The translations under genes and the position numbers were made by a program. 64,000 nucleotides of DNA from positions 1 through 64,000 of the forward strand of contig NZ_FNHX01000014.1 of NCBI RefSeq assembly GCF_900103405.1, written 5' to 3'. The notes under the pieces were generated by a model. That model saw only the letters and a list, made by a program, of their open reading frames with translations. It did no database searches and was not told where the DNA came from. This document shows, one piece after another, positions 17,565 through 26,223 of this stretch; positions within the stretch are counted from its first letter, which is position 1; each line of letters opens with the position of its first letter. Origin of the DNA: Polaromonas sp. JS666 (GTDB lineage: Bacteria > Pseudomonadota > Gammaproteobacteria > Burkholderiales > Burkholderiaceae_C).

Positions 17565-18599
17565 TCAGGAAGAGGTGGATGTGCGCTTCACCAGCAGCCG
17601 TTGCAGCAGGCAAAAAACAAACAGCAGGACGCCGACGACAATGCGCGTCCACCAGGAACTCAGGCTGCCGTCGAAAGAAATCAGGGTCTGGATGATGCCC
17701 AGCATCAACACGCCGAACAGGGTGCCGGCCACATAACCCACGCCGCCGCTGAGCAGGGTGCCGCCGATGACCACGGCAGCGATGGCATCCAGCTCAAGGC
17801 CGGTGGCGTGCAGCCCGTAGCCCGACAGCATGTAGAAGGTGAAAACCACGCCGGCCAGCGCCGAGCAAAAACCGGAAAGCGTGTAGACCCCCACCAGCGT
17901 ACGGCGCACCGGCAAGCCCATCAGCAACGCGGACTGCTCATTGCCGCCGACGGCATAGACGGTGCGGCCGAAAGGCGTGCAGTGCGCGATGAACACCGCC
18001 GCCAGCAGCACCAGGGCTGCGATCAGGGCGCTGATCGACAGCGAGGCGTCTTCCCACAGGGGAATGCGCAGCTGCGAGACCTCCGAATAAAACTCGTTGG
18101 TGATGCTGATGGAGTCGACGCTGATCAGGTAGCACAGGCCGCGCGCCAGAAACATTCCGGCCAGCGTCACGATAAAGGGCTGCAGGCGAAAACGCTCGAT
18201 CAAAAACCCCATGAAGGCGCCGAAGGCCGTGCCCATGAGCAGTACCAGCGGGATCACCGCCGCCGGGCTCCAGCCGTGGTGCTCCACCAGCGCGGCCGAC
18301 ACCATGGTGGTCAGCGCCACCACGGAACCCACGGACAGGTCTATGCCGCCCGAAAGAATGACAAAAGTCATGCCCACGGCGACGATGACCAGGAAGGCGT
18401 TGTCCACCAGCAGGTTGAGGAAGACCTGCGCGGAAAAAAAGCCGGTGTAGAGCACCGAGCCCAGGCTCGCCATGGCGACAAACAGCGAAATGGTGGCCGC
18501 CAGCGGTAGGTATTTGGGGTTAAAGCGCGAAGCCGCTGCGGCCGGCAGCGGCGGCCGGGCCGCGGCTTTTGCGCCGGGTGCTTTCAGCGTCGCGCTCAT
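17565..18599 (-). CDS. yjfF: Sugar ABC transporter permease, YjfF type
   Basis: A 344-residue permease of the ribose/galactofuranose ABC family, with eight to ten hydrophobic segments and the family motif VILSGGIDLSVGSVVAL. It pairs with the YtfT-type permease just upstream, overlapping it by four bases, so the two form a heterodimeric channel with YtfR. In E. coli the YtfQRT-YjfF system imports furanose sugars; here the catabolic neighbours suggest L-arabinose or a related sugar. Confidence 0.85.
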   Translation of the reverse strand: MSATLKAPGAKAAARPPLPAAAASRFNPKYLPLAATISLFVAMASLGSVLYTGFFSAQVFLNLLVDNAFLVIVAVGMTFVILSGGIDLSVGSVVALTTMVSAALVEHHGWSPAAVIPLVLLMGTAFGAFMGFLIERFRLQPFIVTLAGMFLARGLCYLISVDSISITNEFYSEVSQLRIPLWEDASLSISALIAALVLLAAVFIAHCTPFGRTVYAVGGNEQSALLMGLPVRRTLVGVYTLSGFCSALAGVVFTFYMLSGYGLHATGLELDAIAAVVIGGTLLSGGVGYVAGTLFGVLMLGIIQTLISFDGSLSSWWTRIVVGVLLFVFCLLQRLLVKRTSTSS

Positions 18600-19639
18600 G
18601 GCCGCATCCCCCGCAGGGCCGGCCGCCGTACCCAGATGGCGATCTCGGCCCGAAACTCCGGCGACTGCAGCAGCATCACGACAAACACCACGACGGCCTT
18701 GACCACCAGGTTGATCTCGGGCGGCACGCCCAGCGAATAAATGGCATAGGTCAGGGTCTGGATGATCAGCGCGCCTATCACGCTGCCCACCAGGCTGAAG
18801 CGCCCGCCGGTGAGCGCGGTGCCGCCCAGCGTGACCGCCAGGATGGCGTCAAGCTCGAGCAGCTGGCCCGCATTGTTCCCGTCGGCGCTTTTGACGTTGG
18901 AGCTGATCAGCAGGCCCGCAATGCCCGCGCACAGGCCGCAAAAAGCGTAGGCCGCGACGATCAGGCGCCGCGCCTGCACACCGGCGACGCGCGCCGCGGT
19001 CGGGTTGATGCCCACGGCCTGGATGAACAGCCCGAGGGCGGTGCGCGTCACTGCCAGGTACAGCAGGGCAAACACCGCCACCACGATAAACAGCGAGAAA
19101 GGCAGGCCCAGCAGGTAGCCGCTGCCCAGGAAGAAAAACGGCGCGTAATAAATGGTGATGATCTGCCCGCCGGTGATGAGCTGCGCGATGCCGCGGCCCG
19201 CCACCATGAGGATCAGCGTGGCGATGATGGGCTGCATGCCCACCCTGGCGACCAGCAGCCCGTTCCACAGCCCGCACAGCAGCGCGATGCCCAGCGCCGC
19301 AAGAATCGCCAGCGGCATCGGGAAGCGGCTCACGCCCGCCGACACCGAGCCGCCAATCATCCAGGCGGCCAGCGCGGCGGCGATGGCCACCACGGCCCCC
19401 ACGGAAATGTCGATGCCGCGGGTGGCGATCACCATGGTCATGCCCAGCGACACCAGCACCAGCGGCGCGGCCCGGTTGAGGATGTCGATGAGGCTGCCGT
19501 AGAGATGGCCGTCGCGCCACTCGACGTGCAGAAAGCTGGCATTGAACACCGTGTTCACCACCAACAGCAGGAACAGTGTGAGCAGCGGCCAAGCCAGCCG
19601 GTGCCGCATGACGCTCAGTGGGGTTTTCTTTTCAGACAT
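18596..19639 (-). CDS. ytfT: Sugar ABC transporter permease, YtfT type
   Basis: A 347-residue inner-membrane permease with the motif VIATRGIDISVGAVVAI, the YtfT counterpart of the YjfF permease. It overlaps the ytfR stop by eight bases and the yjfF start by four, a strongly coupled arrangement. Its binding protein YtfQ is encoded further upstream, beyond an intervening ChvE-GguAB system. Confidence 0.85.
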   Translation of the reverse strand: MSEKKTPLSVMRHRLAWPLLTLFLLLVVNTVFNASFLHVEWRDGHLYGSLIDILNRAAPLVLVSLGMTMVIATRGIDISVGAVVAIAAALAAWMIGGSVSAGVSRFPMPLAILAALGIALLCGLWNGLLVARVGMQPIIATLILMVAGRGIAQLITGGQIITIYYAPFFFLGSGYLLGLPFSLFIVVAVFALLYLAVTRTALGLFIQAVGINPTAARVAGVQARRLIVAAYAFCGLCAGIAGLLISSNVKSADGNNAGQLLELDAILAVTLGGTALTGGRFSLVGSVIGALIIQTLTYAIYSLGVPPEINLVVKAVVVFVVMLLQSPEFRAEIAIWVRRPALRGMRP

Positions 19640-21170
19640 GTTCAGCGGCGATCAGTTCATAGACGGCGTCTTCGCTGCTGCCCGCCGGCAGCTCGCCCAC
19701 CTTGCGACGGTCGCGCAACACCACGATGCGGTGCGCCACGCGAACCACCTCGCTCATTTCGGAGGAGATAAAGATCACGGCCATGCCGGCCTGCGCCAGG
19801 CGCAGGATCTGCTCCATGATTTCCTGCTTGGCGGCCACGTCGATGCCGCGCGTCGGCTCGTCGAGGATCAAGAGGCGCGGCTCGGTCGCGAGCCAGCGCG
19901 CGATCATGGCTTTTTGCTGGTTGCCGCCCGACAGCAAGCCTATGGGCGTGTCCACACTCGCGGTCTTGATGCCCATGGCCTGGACAAAACGTTCGGCCAG
20001 CGCGGTCTGCTCGGCCCGCGACAAAAACCGGCGCATGCCCATGCGGGCTTGCAGCGCCAGCGCGATGTTTTCGCGCAGCGACAGCTCGGCCACAATGCCA
20101 TCGGTCTTGCGCTCCTCGGGGCACAGGGCCAGGCCATGGCGGATCGCGTCGGCGGGGCTGGAAAAAGCCACTGTCTCGCCGTCGATCCTGAGCACCCCAC
20201 GGTCCGGCGCCTCCAGGCCGAACAGCAGGCGCGCCAGCTCCGTGCGGCCGGCGCCCAGCAAGCCGGCAAGGCCCAGCACCTCGCCGGCACGCACGCGCAG
20301 GTCCACGGGCTGCAACTGGCCGCTTTGGCCCAGGCCTTCTGCTTGCAAGAGCGCCGGCTGCGCGTCATCAAACGCGGAACTTGCCGGGGCGCTTGCGGAT
20401 TGCGCGGCCAGCTCCCGGCCCAGCATGGCCGCGATCAATGCCTGCGGCCCCAGCTCGCTGGCCCGCCACTCCCCGACCCAGCCGCCGTTGCGCAGCACCG
20501 TGATGCGGTCGGACACCGCATAGACCTGGTTCAGGAAATGGGTCACAAAAACAATGGCCAGGCCCTCGCCGCGCAGGCGGCGCAAGACCTCAAAGAGTTT
20601 TTGCACTTCGTCGTCGTCGAGGCTGGAAGTGGGCTCGTCGAGGATCAGCACCTTGGCCTCGATGCTGATGGCGCGCGCGATGGCCACCAGCTGCTGCACC
20701 GCGACCGGGAAGCTGGACAAGAGGCGCGTGACGTCGATGTCCAGGCCGACGCGCGCGACGAGTTCGCGGGCGCGTCGGTTCAGCTCGGCCCAGGCGATGC
20801 CGTATCCCTGCGCAAAGCCGCGCCGCGGATAGCGGCCGGCGAAAATGTTTTCCGCCACGGAGAGGTTGGGGCAGAGATTGACTTCCTGGTAGACCGTACT
20901 GATGCCCAGGCGCTGCGCGGCCAGGGGAGACGCCGGCCACACCGCCTGGCCGGCCAGGCGCATCTGGCCACCGCTGGCTTCAAGCACGCCGGTCAGGACC
21001 TTGATGAGCGTGGACTTGCCCGCGCCGTTTTGCCCCATCAGGGCATGGATCTCACCGGGATACAGGCGCAAGCGCACGTCGCGCAGCGCATCAATGCCGG
21101 CAAACTGCTTGTGGATGCCCGAGAGCTCCAGCACGGGAGCGACGTCGGTGAGGGTATCGGCCGGGGTCAT
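19632..21170 (-). CDS. ytfR: Sugar ABC transporter ATP-binding protein, YtfR type
   Basis: A 512-residue protein of two fused ABC domains. The first has Walker A GQNGAGKST (about residues 48-56) and LILDEPTSSLDDDE. The second has a degenerate Walker A, GLLGAGRTE, but an intact LSGGNQQK signature and LILDEPTRGIDV, as usual in sugar importers of this class. The start MTPADTL at 21170 is preferred; an upstream start at 21257 would overlap the gguB stop. A perfect 14-bp palindrome at 21178-21191 lies just before it. It powers the YtfT/YjfF channel. Confidence 0.88.
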   Translation of the reverse strand: MTPADTLTDVAPVLELSGIHKQFAGIDALRDVRLRLYPGEIHALMGQNGAGKSTLIKVLTGVLEASGGQMRLAGQAVWPASPLAAQRLGISTVYQEVNLCPNLSVAENIFAGRYPRRGFAQGYGIAWAELNRRARELVARVGLDIDVTRLLSSFPVAVQQLVAIARAISIEAKVLILDEPTSSLDDDEVQKLFEVLRRLRGEGLAIVFVTHFLNQVYAVSDRITVLRNGGWVGEWRASELGPQALIAAMLGRELAAQSASAPASSAFDDAQPALLQAEGLGQSGQLQPVDLRVRAGEVLGLAGLLGAGRTELARLLFGLEAPDRGVLRIDGETVAFSSPADAIRHGLALCPEERKTDGIVAELSLRENIALALQARMGMRRFLSRAEQTALAERFVQAMGIKTASVDTPIGLLSGGNQQKAMIARWLATEPRLLILDEPTRGIDVAAKQEIMEQILRLAQAGMAVIFISSEMSEVVRVAHRIVVLRDRRKVGELPAGSSEDAVYELIAAEHV

Positions 21171-21225
21171 GGGGCAAGCTTGGCGCCAAGCGCTGCGGTA
21201 TTCGCCTTGAGGACGGCCGCAGGGC

Positions 21226-22443
21226 TCATGCCTTGTTTTTGTTATAGACGTCGACAAACACGGCGGCCAGCAGCACCACGCCCTTGATGACCTGCTGGTA
21301 GTCGATGCCGACGCCCAGGATGGACATGCCGTTGTTCATCACGCCCATCACGAACGCGCCTATCACCGCGCCCATGACCTTGCCGACGCCGCCCGAGGCC
21401 GAAGCCCCGCCGATAAAGCAGGCGGCAATGACGTCGAGTTCAAAACCCAGGCCGGCCTTGGGCGTGGCGGTGTTCAGGCGCGCGGCGAACACAAGCCCCG
21501 CCAGCGCCGACAGCACCCCCATGTTGACGAAGGTGTAGAAAGCCAGGCGTTCGGTCTTGATGCCCGAGAGCTTGGCCGCCTTTTCGTTGCCGCCCAGCGC
21601 ATAGATGCGCCGCCCTATCGTGGTATGCCCCGTGATGAAGTGGAACAGGAAGATCAGCACGGCCATCACGATCAGCACGTTGGGCAGGCCCTGGTAGGAC
21701 GCCAGCAGGTAGCTGAAATACACCAGCAGCGCAGCGAACAGCGCGGTTTTGACAAAAAAGATGCCGGCGGGCTCGGCCTGGATGCCGTGCTTGACCTGGC
21801 GGGCCCGCGCGCGCAGGCCGGCGGCCGCCAGCACGGCGGCAAGCACCACGCCCAGCAGCAGCGAAGTCATGCGCAGGCCTTCGCTGCTCAGCAGGTCCGG
21901 CATGAAGCCGGAGCTGAGCTTCTGGAAGGATTCGGGGAAGGGGCCCACCGACTGGCCCTGCAGCAGCGCCAGCGCAAGCCCCTTGAACACCAGCATGCCC
22001 GCCAGCGTGACGATAAAGGAGGGAATGCGGAAGAAGGCGACGAACCACCCCTGCAGCGCGCCTATCAGCGCGCCGCAGCCCAGGCACAGCAGCGAGGCGG
22101 GCACGAAGTGCCAGTCGTACTGCACCATCAGCACGGCGGCCATCGCGCCTATGAAGCCGCAGACCGAGCCCACCGACAGGTCGATATGCCCCGCCACGAT
22201 GACCAGCAGCATGCCCAGCGCCATGATGACGATGTAGCTGTTTTGCAGCACCAGGTTGGTCAGGTTGAGGGGCTGCATCAGCGTGCCCTCGGTCATGTAC
22301 TGGAAGAAAGCCATGATGGCCACCAGCGTGACCAGCATGCCGTACTCGCGGAAGTTGTGCTTCAGGTAGTCCAGCGGTGATTTGTCGCCTGCGGACGCGG
22401 CTTTGGCCGGTGGCATGGTGGCGTTGGAGGATTCGTTCTTCAT
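21226..22443 (-). CDS. gguB: Sugar ABC transporter permease GguB
   Basis: A 405-residue multi-spanning permease, longer than the YtfT/YjfF type and with the signature VIVAGHIDLSVGSVCGF. It is the GguB/MmsB (XylH-like) permease that works as a homodimer with GguA and the periplasmic ChvE. It begins one base after gguA and ends 55 bases before ytfR. In Agrobacterium and Azospirillum relatives this system imports several aldoses, including arabinose, galactose and xylose. Confidence 0.88.
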   Translation of the reverse strand: MKNESSNATMPPAKAASAGDKSPLDYLKHNFREYGMLVTLVAIMAFFQYMTEGTLMQPLNLTNLVLQNSYIVIMALGMLLVIVAGHIDLSVGSVCGFIGAMAAVLMVQYDWHFVPASLLCLGCGALIGALQGWFVAFFRIPSFIVTLAGMLVFKGLALALLQGQSVGPFPESFQKLSSGFMPDLLSSEGLRMTSLLLGVVLAAVLAAAGLRARARQVKHGIQAEPAGIFFVKTALFAALLVYFSYLLASYQGLPNVLIVMAVLIFLFHFITGHTTIGRRIYALGGNEKAAKLSGIKTERLAFYTFVNMGVLSALAGLVFAARLNTATPKAGLGFELDVIAACFIGGASASGGVGKVMGAVIGAFVMGVMNNGMSILGVGIDYQQVIKGVVLLAAVFVDVYNKNKA

Positions 22444-22444
22444 T

Positions 22445-23968
22445 TCAGCTTGCTTTCACGATCGCGCGCATGATCTTTTCCTGGGAGGCTTCGGCCGTCG
22501 GCATCTCGGCGATGAAACGGCCTTCATTCATGACGTAGATGCGATCCGTCATACCCAGCAGTTCCGGCATTTCCGAAGAAATGACGATGATGCATTTCCC
22601 CTCGGCCGCAAGCTGGGCCATCAGGGTATAGATTTCGTACTTGGCGCCCACGTCGATACCGCGCGTGGGCTCGTCGAGGATGAGCACCTCGGGGCTGGTG
22701 AACAGCCATTTCCCGAGCACCACCTTTTGCTGGTTCCCGCCCGAGAGGTTGAGGACTTTCTGGCCGACGCCGGAGCAGCGTATGCGCAGTTTTTCCCGGT
22801 AGCGCTGCGCGACCTGGTATTCGCTGCCGCTATCGATCACCGCGGCGGTCGACACGCCTTCGAGATTGGCCAGCGACACATTGAACTGGATGTCTTCGTT
22901 CAGCACCAGCCCGTTGCCCTTGCGGTCTTCGGTCACATAGGCCAGGCCGTGGCGGACGGCTTTTTCCACCGTGCCCACATCGACGGGCTTGCCGTTCAGC
23001 AGCACCTGGCCGCTGATTCGGCGACCCCAGGAGCGGCCGAAGATGCTCATGGCAAGCTCCGTGCGCCCCGACCCCATCAGCCCGGCAATGCCGACGATCT
23101 CGCCGCGCCGCACCTGCAGGCTCACGCCCTTGATGAATTTCCTGTCGGTGTGCAGCGGGTGGTAGACGTTCCAGTCGCGCACCTCAAACACGGTCTCGCC
23201 GATTTCCGGCTGGCGCGGCGGGTAGCGGTCGGCCATCTCGCGGCCCACCATGCCGCGAATGACGCGGTCCTCGCTGACGGCCTCTTCGCGGCAGTCCAGC
23301 GTTTCCACGGTGCTGCCGTCACGCAGGATGGTGATCGCATCGGCCACGCGGGAGATTTCATTGAGCTTGTGCGAAATCAGAATGCAGGTGATGCCATGGC
23401 CCTTGAGTTCCAGCAACAGGTCGAGCAGCGCCTGGCTGTCGTTTTCGTTGAGGCTGGCCGTGGGCTCGTCGAGGATGAGCAGCTTGACCTGCCTGGACAA
23501 GGCCTTGGCGATTTCCACCAGTTGCTGTTTGCCCACGCCGATGTCCGTGATCAGCGTGGCGGGGGATTCCTTGAGGCCGACTTTTTTCAGCAGAGCCTGC
23601 GTCTTGCTGTGCGCGGCCATCCAGTCGATCACGCCGTGCTGCGCGGTTTCGTTGCCCAGAAAGATGTTCTCGGCAATGGACAGCAGCGGAACCAGGGCCA
23701 GCTCCTGATGGATGATGATGACGCCCAGTTGCTCGCTGTCGTGGATGCCGAGGAAGCGGCGCTCCTGCCCTTCGTAGACGATGTCGCCGCTGTAAGAGCC
23801 ATGCGGGTAGACACCGGAGAGGACCTTCATCAAGGTCGATTTTCCGGCGCCGTTTTCGCCGACGATGGCATGGATCTCACCCGCGCGCACGCGCAGGTTG
23901 ACCTTGTTCAGCGCGACAACACCTGGAAAGGTCTTGCGGATGTCGCGCATCTCCAGAATCGTTTCCAA
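22445..23968 (-). CDS. gguA: Sugar ABC transporter ATP-binding protein GguA
   Basis: A 507-residue double ABC ATPase. The first domain has Walker A GENGAGKST (about residues 37-45) and LLILDEPTASLNEND. The second has GLMGSGRTE, LSGGNQQK and LILDEPTRGIDV. The GguA/MmsA assignment comes from sequence and from the flanking gguB and chvE. It couples ATP hydrolysis to sugar import through GguB. A strong stem-loop sits in the 100-base gap between chvE and this gene. Confidence 0.9.
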   Translation of the reverse strand: METILEMRDIRKTFPGVVALNKVNLRVRAGEIHAIVGENGAGKSTLMKVLSGVYPHGSYSGDIVYEGQERRFLGIHDSEQLGVIIIHQELALVPLLSIAENIFLGNETAQHGVIDWMAAHSKTQALLKKVGLKESPATLITDIGVGKQQLVEIAKALSRQVKLLILDEPTASLNENDSQALLDLLLELKGHGITCILISHKLNEISRVADAITILRDGSTVETLDCREEAVSEDRVIRGMVGREMADRYPPRQPEIGETVFEVRDWNVYHPLHTDRKFIKGVSLQVRRGEIVGIAGLMGSGRTELAMSIFGRSWGRRISGQVLLNGKPVDVGTVEKAVRHGLAYVTEDRKGNGLVLNEDIQFNVSLANLEGVSTAAVIDSGSEYQVAQRYREKLRIRCSGVGQKVLNLSGGNQQKVVLGKWLFTSPEVLILDEPTRGIDVGAKYEIYTLMAQLAAEGKCIIVISSEMPELLGMTDRIYVMNEGRFIAEMPTAEASQEKIMRAIVKAS

Positions 23969-24011
23969 TGCCTGTCCTTTGATGCAAGGTGATTGCCACC
24001 TCTTGGCGTTG

Positions 24012-24041
24012 ACGGCCCCGCGCCTTGCGGCGTGGGGCCGT
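24012..24041 (-). promoter_or_regulatory. Intercistronic stem-loop between chvE and gguA
   Basis: The two arms form a 13-pair stem (one G-T pair) around a four-base loop at 24025-24028. No T-run follows on the minus strand, so it is not a standard terminator. In sugar ABC operons such hairpins after the binding-protein gene stabilise its message and raise its expression over the membrane components; that role is inferred here. Confidence 0.65.
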
Positions 24042-24068
24042 TTGTTCCGTTTTGTTTTCAGCGAATGC

Positions 24069-25139
24069 TTACTTGATCTGGGATTCTTTGTAGTAACCGC
24101 TGCCGATCAGCACCTGGTTCCAGTTGGACGCATCGACGGCCACGGGTTTGAGCAGATAGGAGGGCACCACTTTCACACCGTTGTTGTAAGTCTTGGTGTC
24201 GTTGATCTCGGGCTGCTTGCCGGACAGCATGGCGTCCACCATGTTGGCCGTGACCTTGGCGAGTTCACGCGTGTCCTTGAAGATGGTCGAGTACTGCTCG
24301 CCTTTCAGGATGGACTTGACGGAAGCGATTTCCGCGTCCTGGCCGCTGACCACCGGGCAGGGTTGCTGCGCGGTGCAATAACCCACGCCCTTCAGGGAAG
24401 ACAGGATGCCGATGGACAGGCCGTCATACGGCGACAGCACCGCGTGGACTTTTTCCTTGCCGTAGTAGGCCGACAGCAGGTTGTCCATGCGCGCTTGCGC
24501 CACGGCGCCGTCCCAGCGCAGGGTGCCCACCTTGTTCATGCCCATCTGCTTGCTGCGCACCACCAGCTTGCCGCTGTCGATGTAGGGCTTTAGCACGCTC
24601 ATGGCGCCGTCGTAGAAGAAGAAAGCGTTATTGTCGTCGGGTGAACCGCCGAAAAGCTCAATGTTGAAGGGGCCTTTGCCCTGCTTGAGGCCCAGCTTGT
24701 CGACGATGCTGGTGGCCTGCAGCACGCCGACCTGGAAGTTGTCGAAGGTGGCGTAGTAGTCCACGTTCTTGGAGCCCTTGATCAGGCGGTCGTAGGCAAT
24801 GACCTTGATGCCTTTGTCGGCCGCGTTTTGCAGGGCCTTGGACAAGGTGGTGCCGTCAATCGAGGCAATCACCAGCACCTTCACGCCCTTGGTGATCATG
24901 TTCTCGATCTGGGCGAGCTGGTTCGGGATGTCGTCCTCGGCGTACTGCAGGTCGGTCTTGTAGCCGCGCTCCTTGAGCACCTTGACCATGTTGTCGCCGT
25001 CGGCGATCCAGCGGGCAGAGGACTTGGTCGGCATCGAGATGCCTATGCTGCCCTTGTCCTGCGCATGGGCCAGCGGTGCGATACCGACGGCGGCCAGGGC
25101 CAGGCTGGCCAGCAAAGTCTTCAGAAAAATACGCTTCAT
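24069..25139 (-). CDS. chvE: Periplasmic multiple-sugar-binding protein ChvE
   Basis: A 356-residue periplasmic binding protein with a signal peptide ending near AHAQ (residue 27). Mature motifs such as IGISMPTKSSARWIADGDNM, YDRLI and SGQDAEIASV are those of ChvE/xylose-type binding proteins. It delivers aldoses to GguAB. In plant-associated bacteria ChvE also feeds sugar signals to a sensor kinase; no VirA-like gene is here. It follows ytfQ by 64 bases, so two binding proteins sit side by side. Confidence 0.9.
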   Translation of the reverse strand: MKRIFLKTLLASLALAAVGIAPLAHAQDKGSIGISMPTKSSARWIADGDNMVKVLKERGYKTDLQYAEDDIPNQLAQIENMITKGVKVLVIASIDGTTLSKALQNAADKGIKVIAYDRLIKGSKNVDYYATFDNFQVGVLQATSIVDKLGLKQGKGPFNIELFGGSPDDNNAFFFYDGAMSVLKPYIDSGKLVVRSKQMGMNKVGTLRWDGAVAQARMDNLLSAYYGKEKVHAVLSPYDGLSIGILSSLKGVGYCTAQQPCPVVSGQDAEIASVKSILKGEQYSTIFKDTRELAKVTANMVDAMLSGKQPEINDTKTYNNGVKVVPSYLLKPVAVDASNWNQVLIGSGYYKESQIK

Positions 25140-25203
25140 GAATTGTCTCCTTGTCTGTTGTCAATGATTCTTGCAGTATCCGCGCGCCATTGCTGGCGCC
25201 CCA

Positions 25204-26169
25204 TCAGTACTTACGCTTGGGAAATTCCGCGGCTGCCACTTCCATCGGAAAAATCCCCTCTTCAGTAACGATTCGTTTCTGGACCGGCTTGCCGGCCTTG
25301 ATGTCTTTCACCGCGGCCATCAGCTGGGGGCCCAGCAAGGGGCTGCATTCCACGGAGACGTTGAGCTTGCCGGCCATCATGGCCTCGAAGGCGCCCTTGA
25401 CGGCGTCGATGGAGATGATGGTGATGTCTTTCGCCGGCTTCATGCCGGCTTCCTCGATCGCCTGAATCGCGCCTATGGCCATGTCGTCGTTGTGTGCATA
25501 GAGCACATTGATCTTCTTGCCCTCGGCCTTGAGGAAAGCTTCCATCACTTCCTTGCCCTTGGCCCGCGTGAAGTCGCCGGTCTGCGAGCGGATGATCTTG
25601 AACTTCGGGTCGGCCTTGATGATTTCCTCAAAACCTTTTTTGCGGTCTATGGCCGGCGCGGAACCCACGGTGCCCTGCAGCTCGACGATGTTGACCTGGC
25701 CGCTGCTGCCCTTCATTTTTTCCACCAGCCAGCGGCCCGCCTTGCGGCCTTCTTCCACAAAGTCGGAGCCCATGAAGGAGACATACAGCGAGGTGTCCTT
25801 CACATTGACGGAGCGGTCGGTCAGCACCACCGGGATCTTCGCCGCCTTGGCTTCGCGCAGCACGGTTTCCCAGCCCGACTCGACAACCGGCGAGAAGGCG
25901 ATCACGTCCACCTTTTGCGCGATGAAGGAGCGGATGGCCTTGATCTGGTTCTCCTGCTTTTGCTGGGCATCCGAAAACTTGAGCTCGATGCCGGCATCCT
26001 TGGCGGCCGATTTGATGGATTCGGTGTTGGCGGTGCGCCACTCGCTTTCGGCGCCCACCTGGCTGAAACCCAGCACGATGGCTTTTTGCGCCCAAGCGGA
26101 AGCCGGCAGCAGACCGGCAAGGGGGGCGCAGGCGAGCGCGGCGGCGAGGGTACGGCGTTGGATCTTCAT
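25204..26169 (-). CDS. ytfQ: Periplasmic sugar-binding protein, YtfQ type
   Basis: A 321-residue binding protein with a signal peptide ending near SAWAQ. The start of the mature protein, VLGFSQVGAESEWRTANTES, is characteristic of YtfQ, the galactofuranose-binding protein of E. coli. Its ATPase and permeases (ytfR, ytfT, yjfF) are encoded 4 kb downstream, separated by chvE-gguA-gguB. Given the pathway around it, an arabinose- or galactose-furanose ligand is likely. Confidence 0.88.
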   Translation of the reverse strand: MKIQRRTLAAALACAPLAGLLPASAWAQKAIVLGFSQVGAESEWRTANTESIKSAAKDAGIELKFSDAQQKQENQIKAIRSFIAQKVDVIAFSPVVESGWETVLREAKAAKIPVVLTDRSVNVKDTSLYVSFMGSDFVEEGRKAGRWLVEKMKGSSGQVNIVELQGTVGSAPAIDRKKGFEEIIKADPKFKIIRSQTGDFTRAKGKEVMEAFLKAEGKKINVLYAHNDDMAIGAIQAIEEAGMKPAKDITIISIDAVKGAFEAMMAGKLNVSVECSPLLGPQLMAAVKDIKAGKPVQKRIVTEEGIFPMEVAAAEFPKRKY

Positions 26170-26223
26170 GTTGTCTCCTTTGGTTGAAATTAAACTGACA
26201 AATCTCCCGTGATCCGAAGTGGT

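Noticed and set aside
21178..21191. Perfect palindrome GCTTGGCGCCAAGC before ytfR
   Set aside because: It is a single short copy, made of common GC-rich words, and does not recur at the other regulon promoters, so I do not call it an operator.
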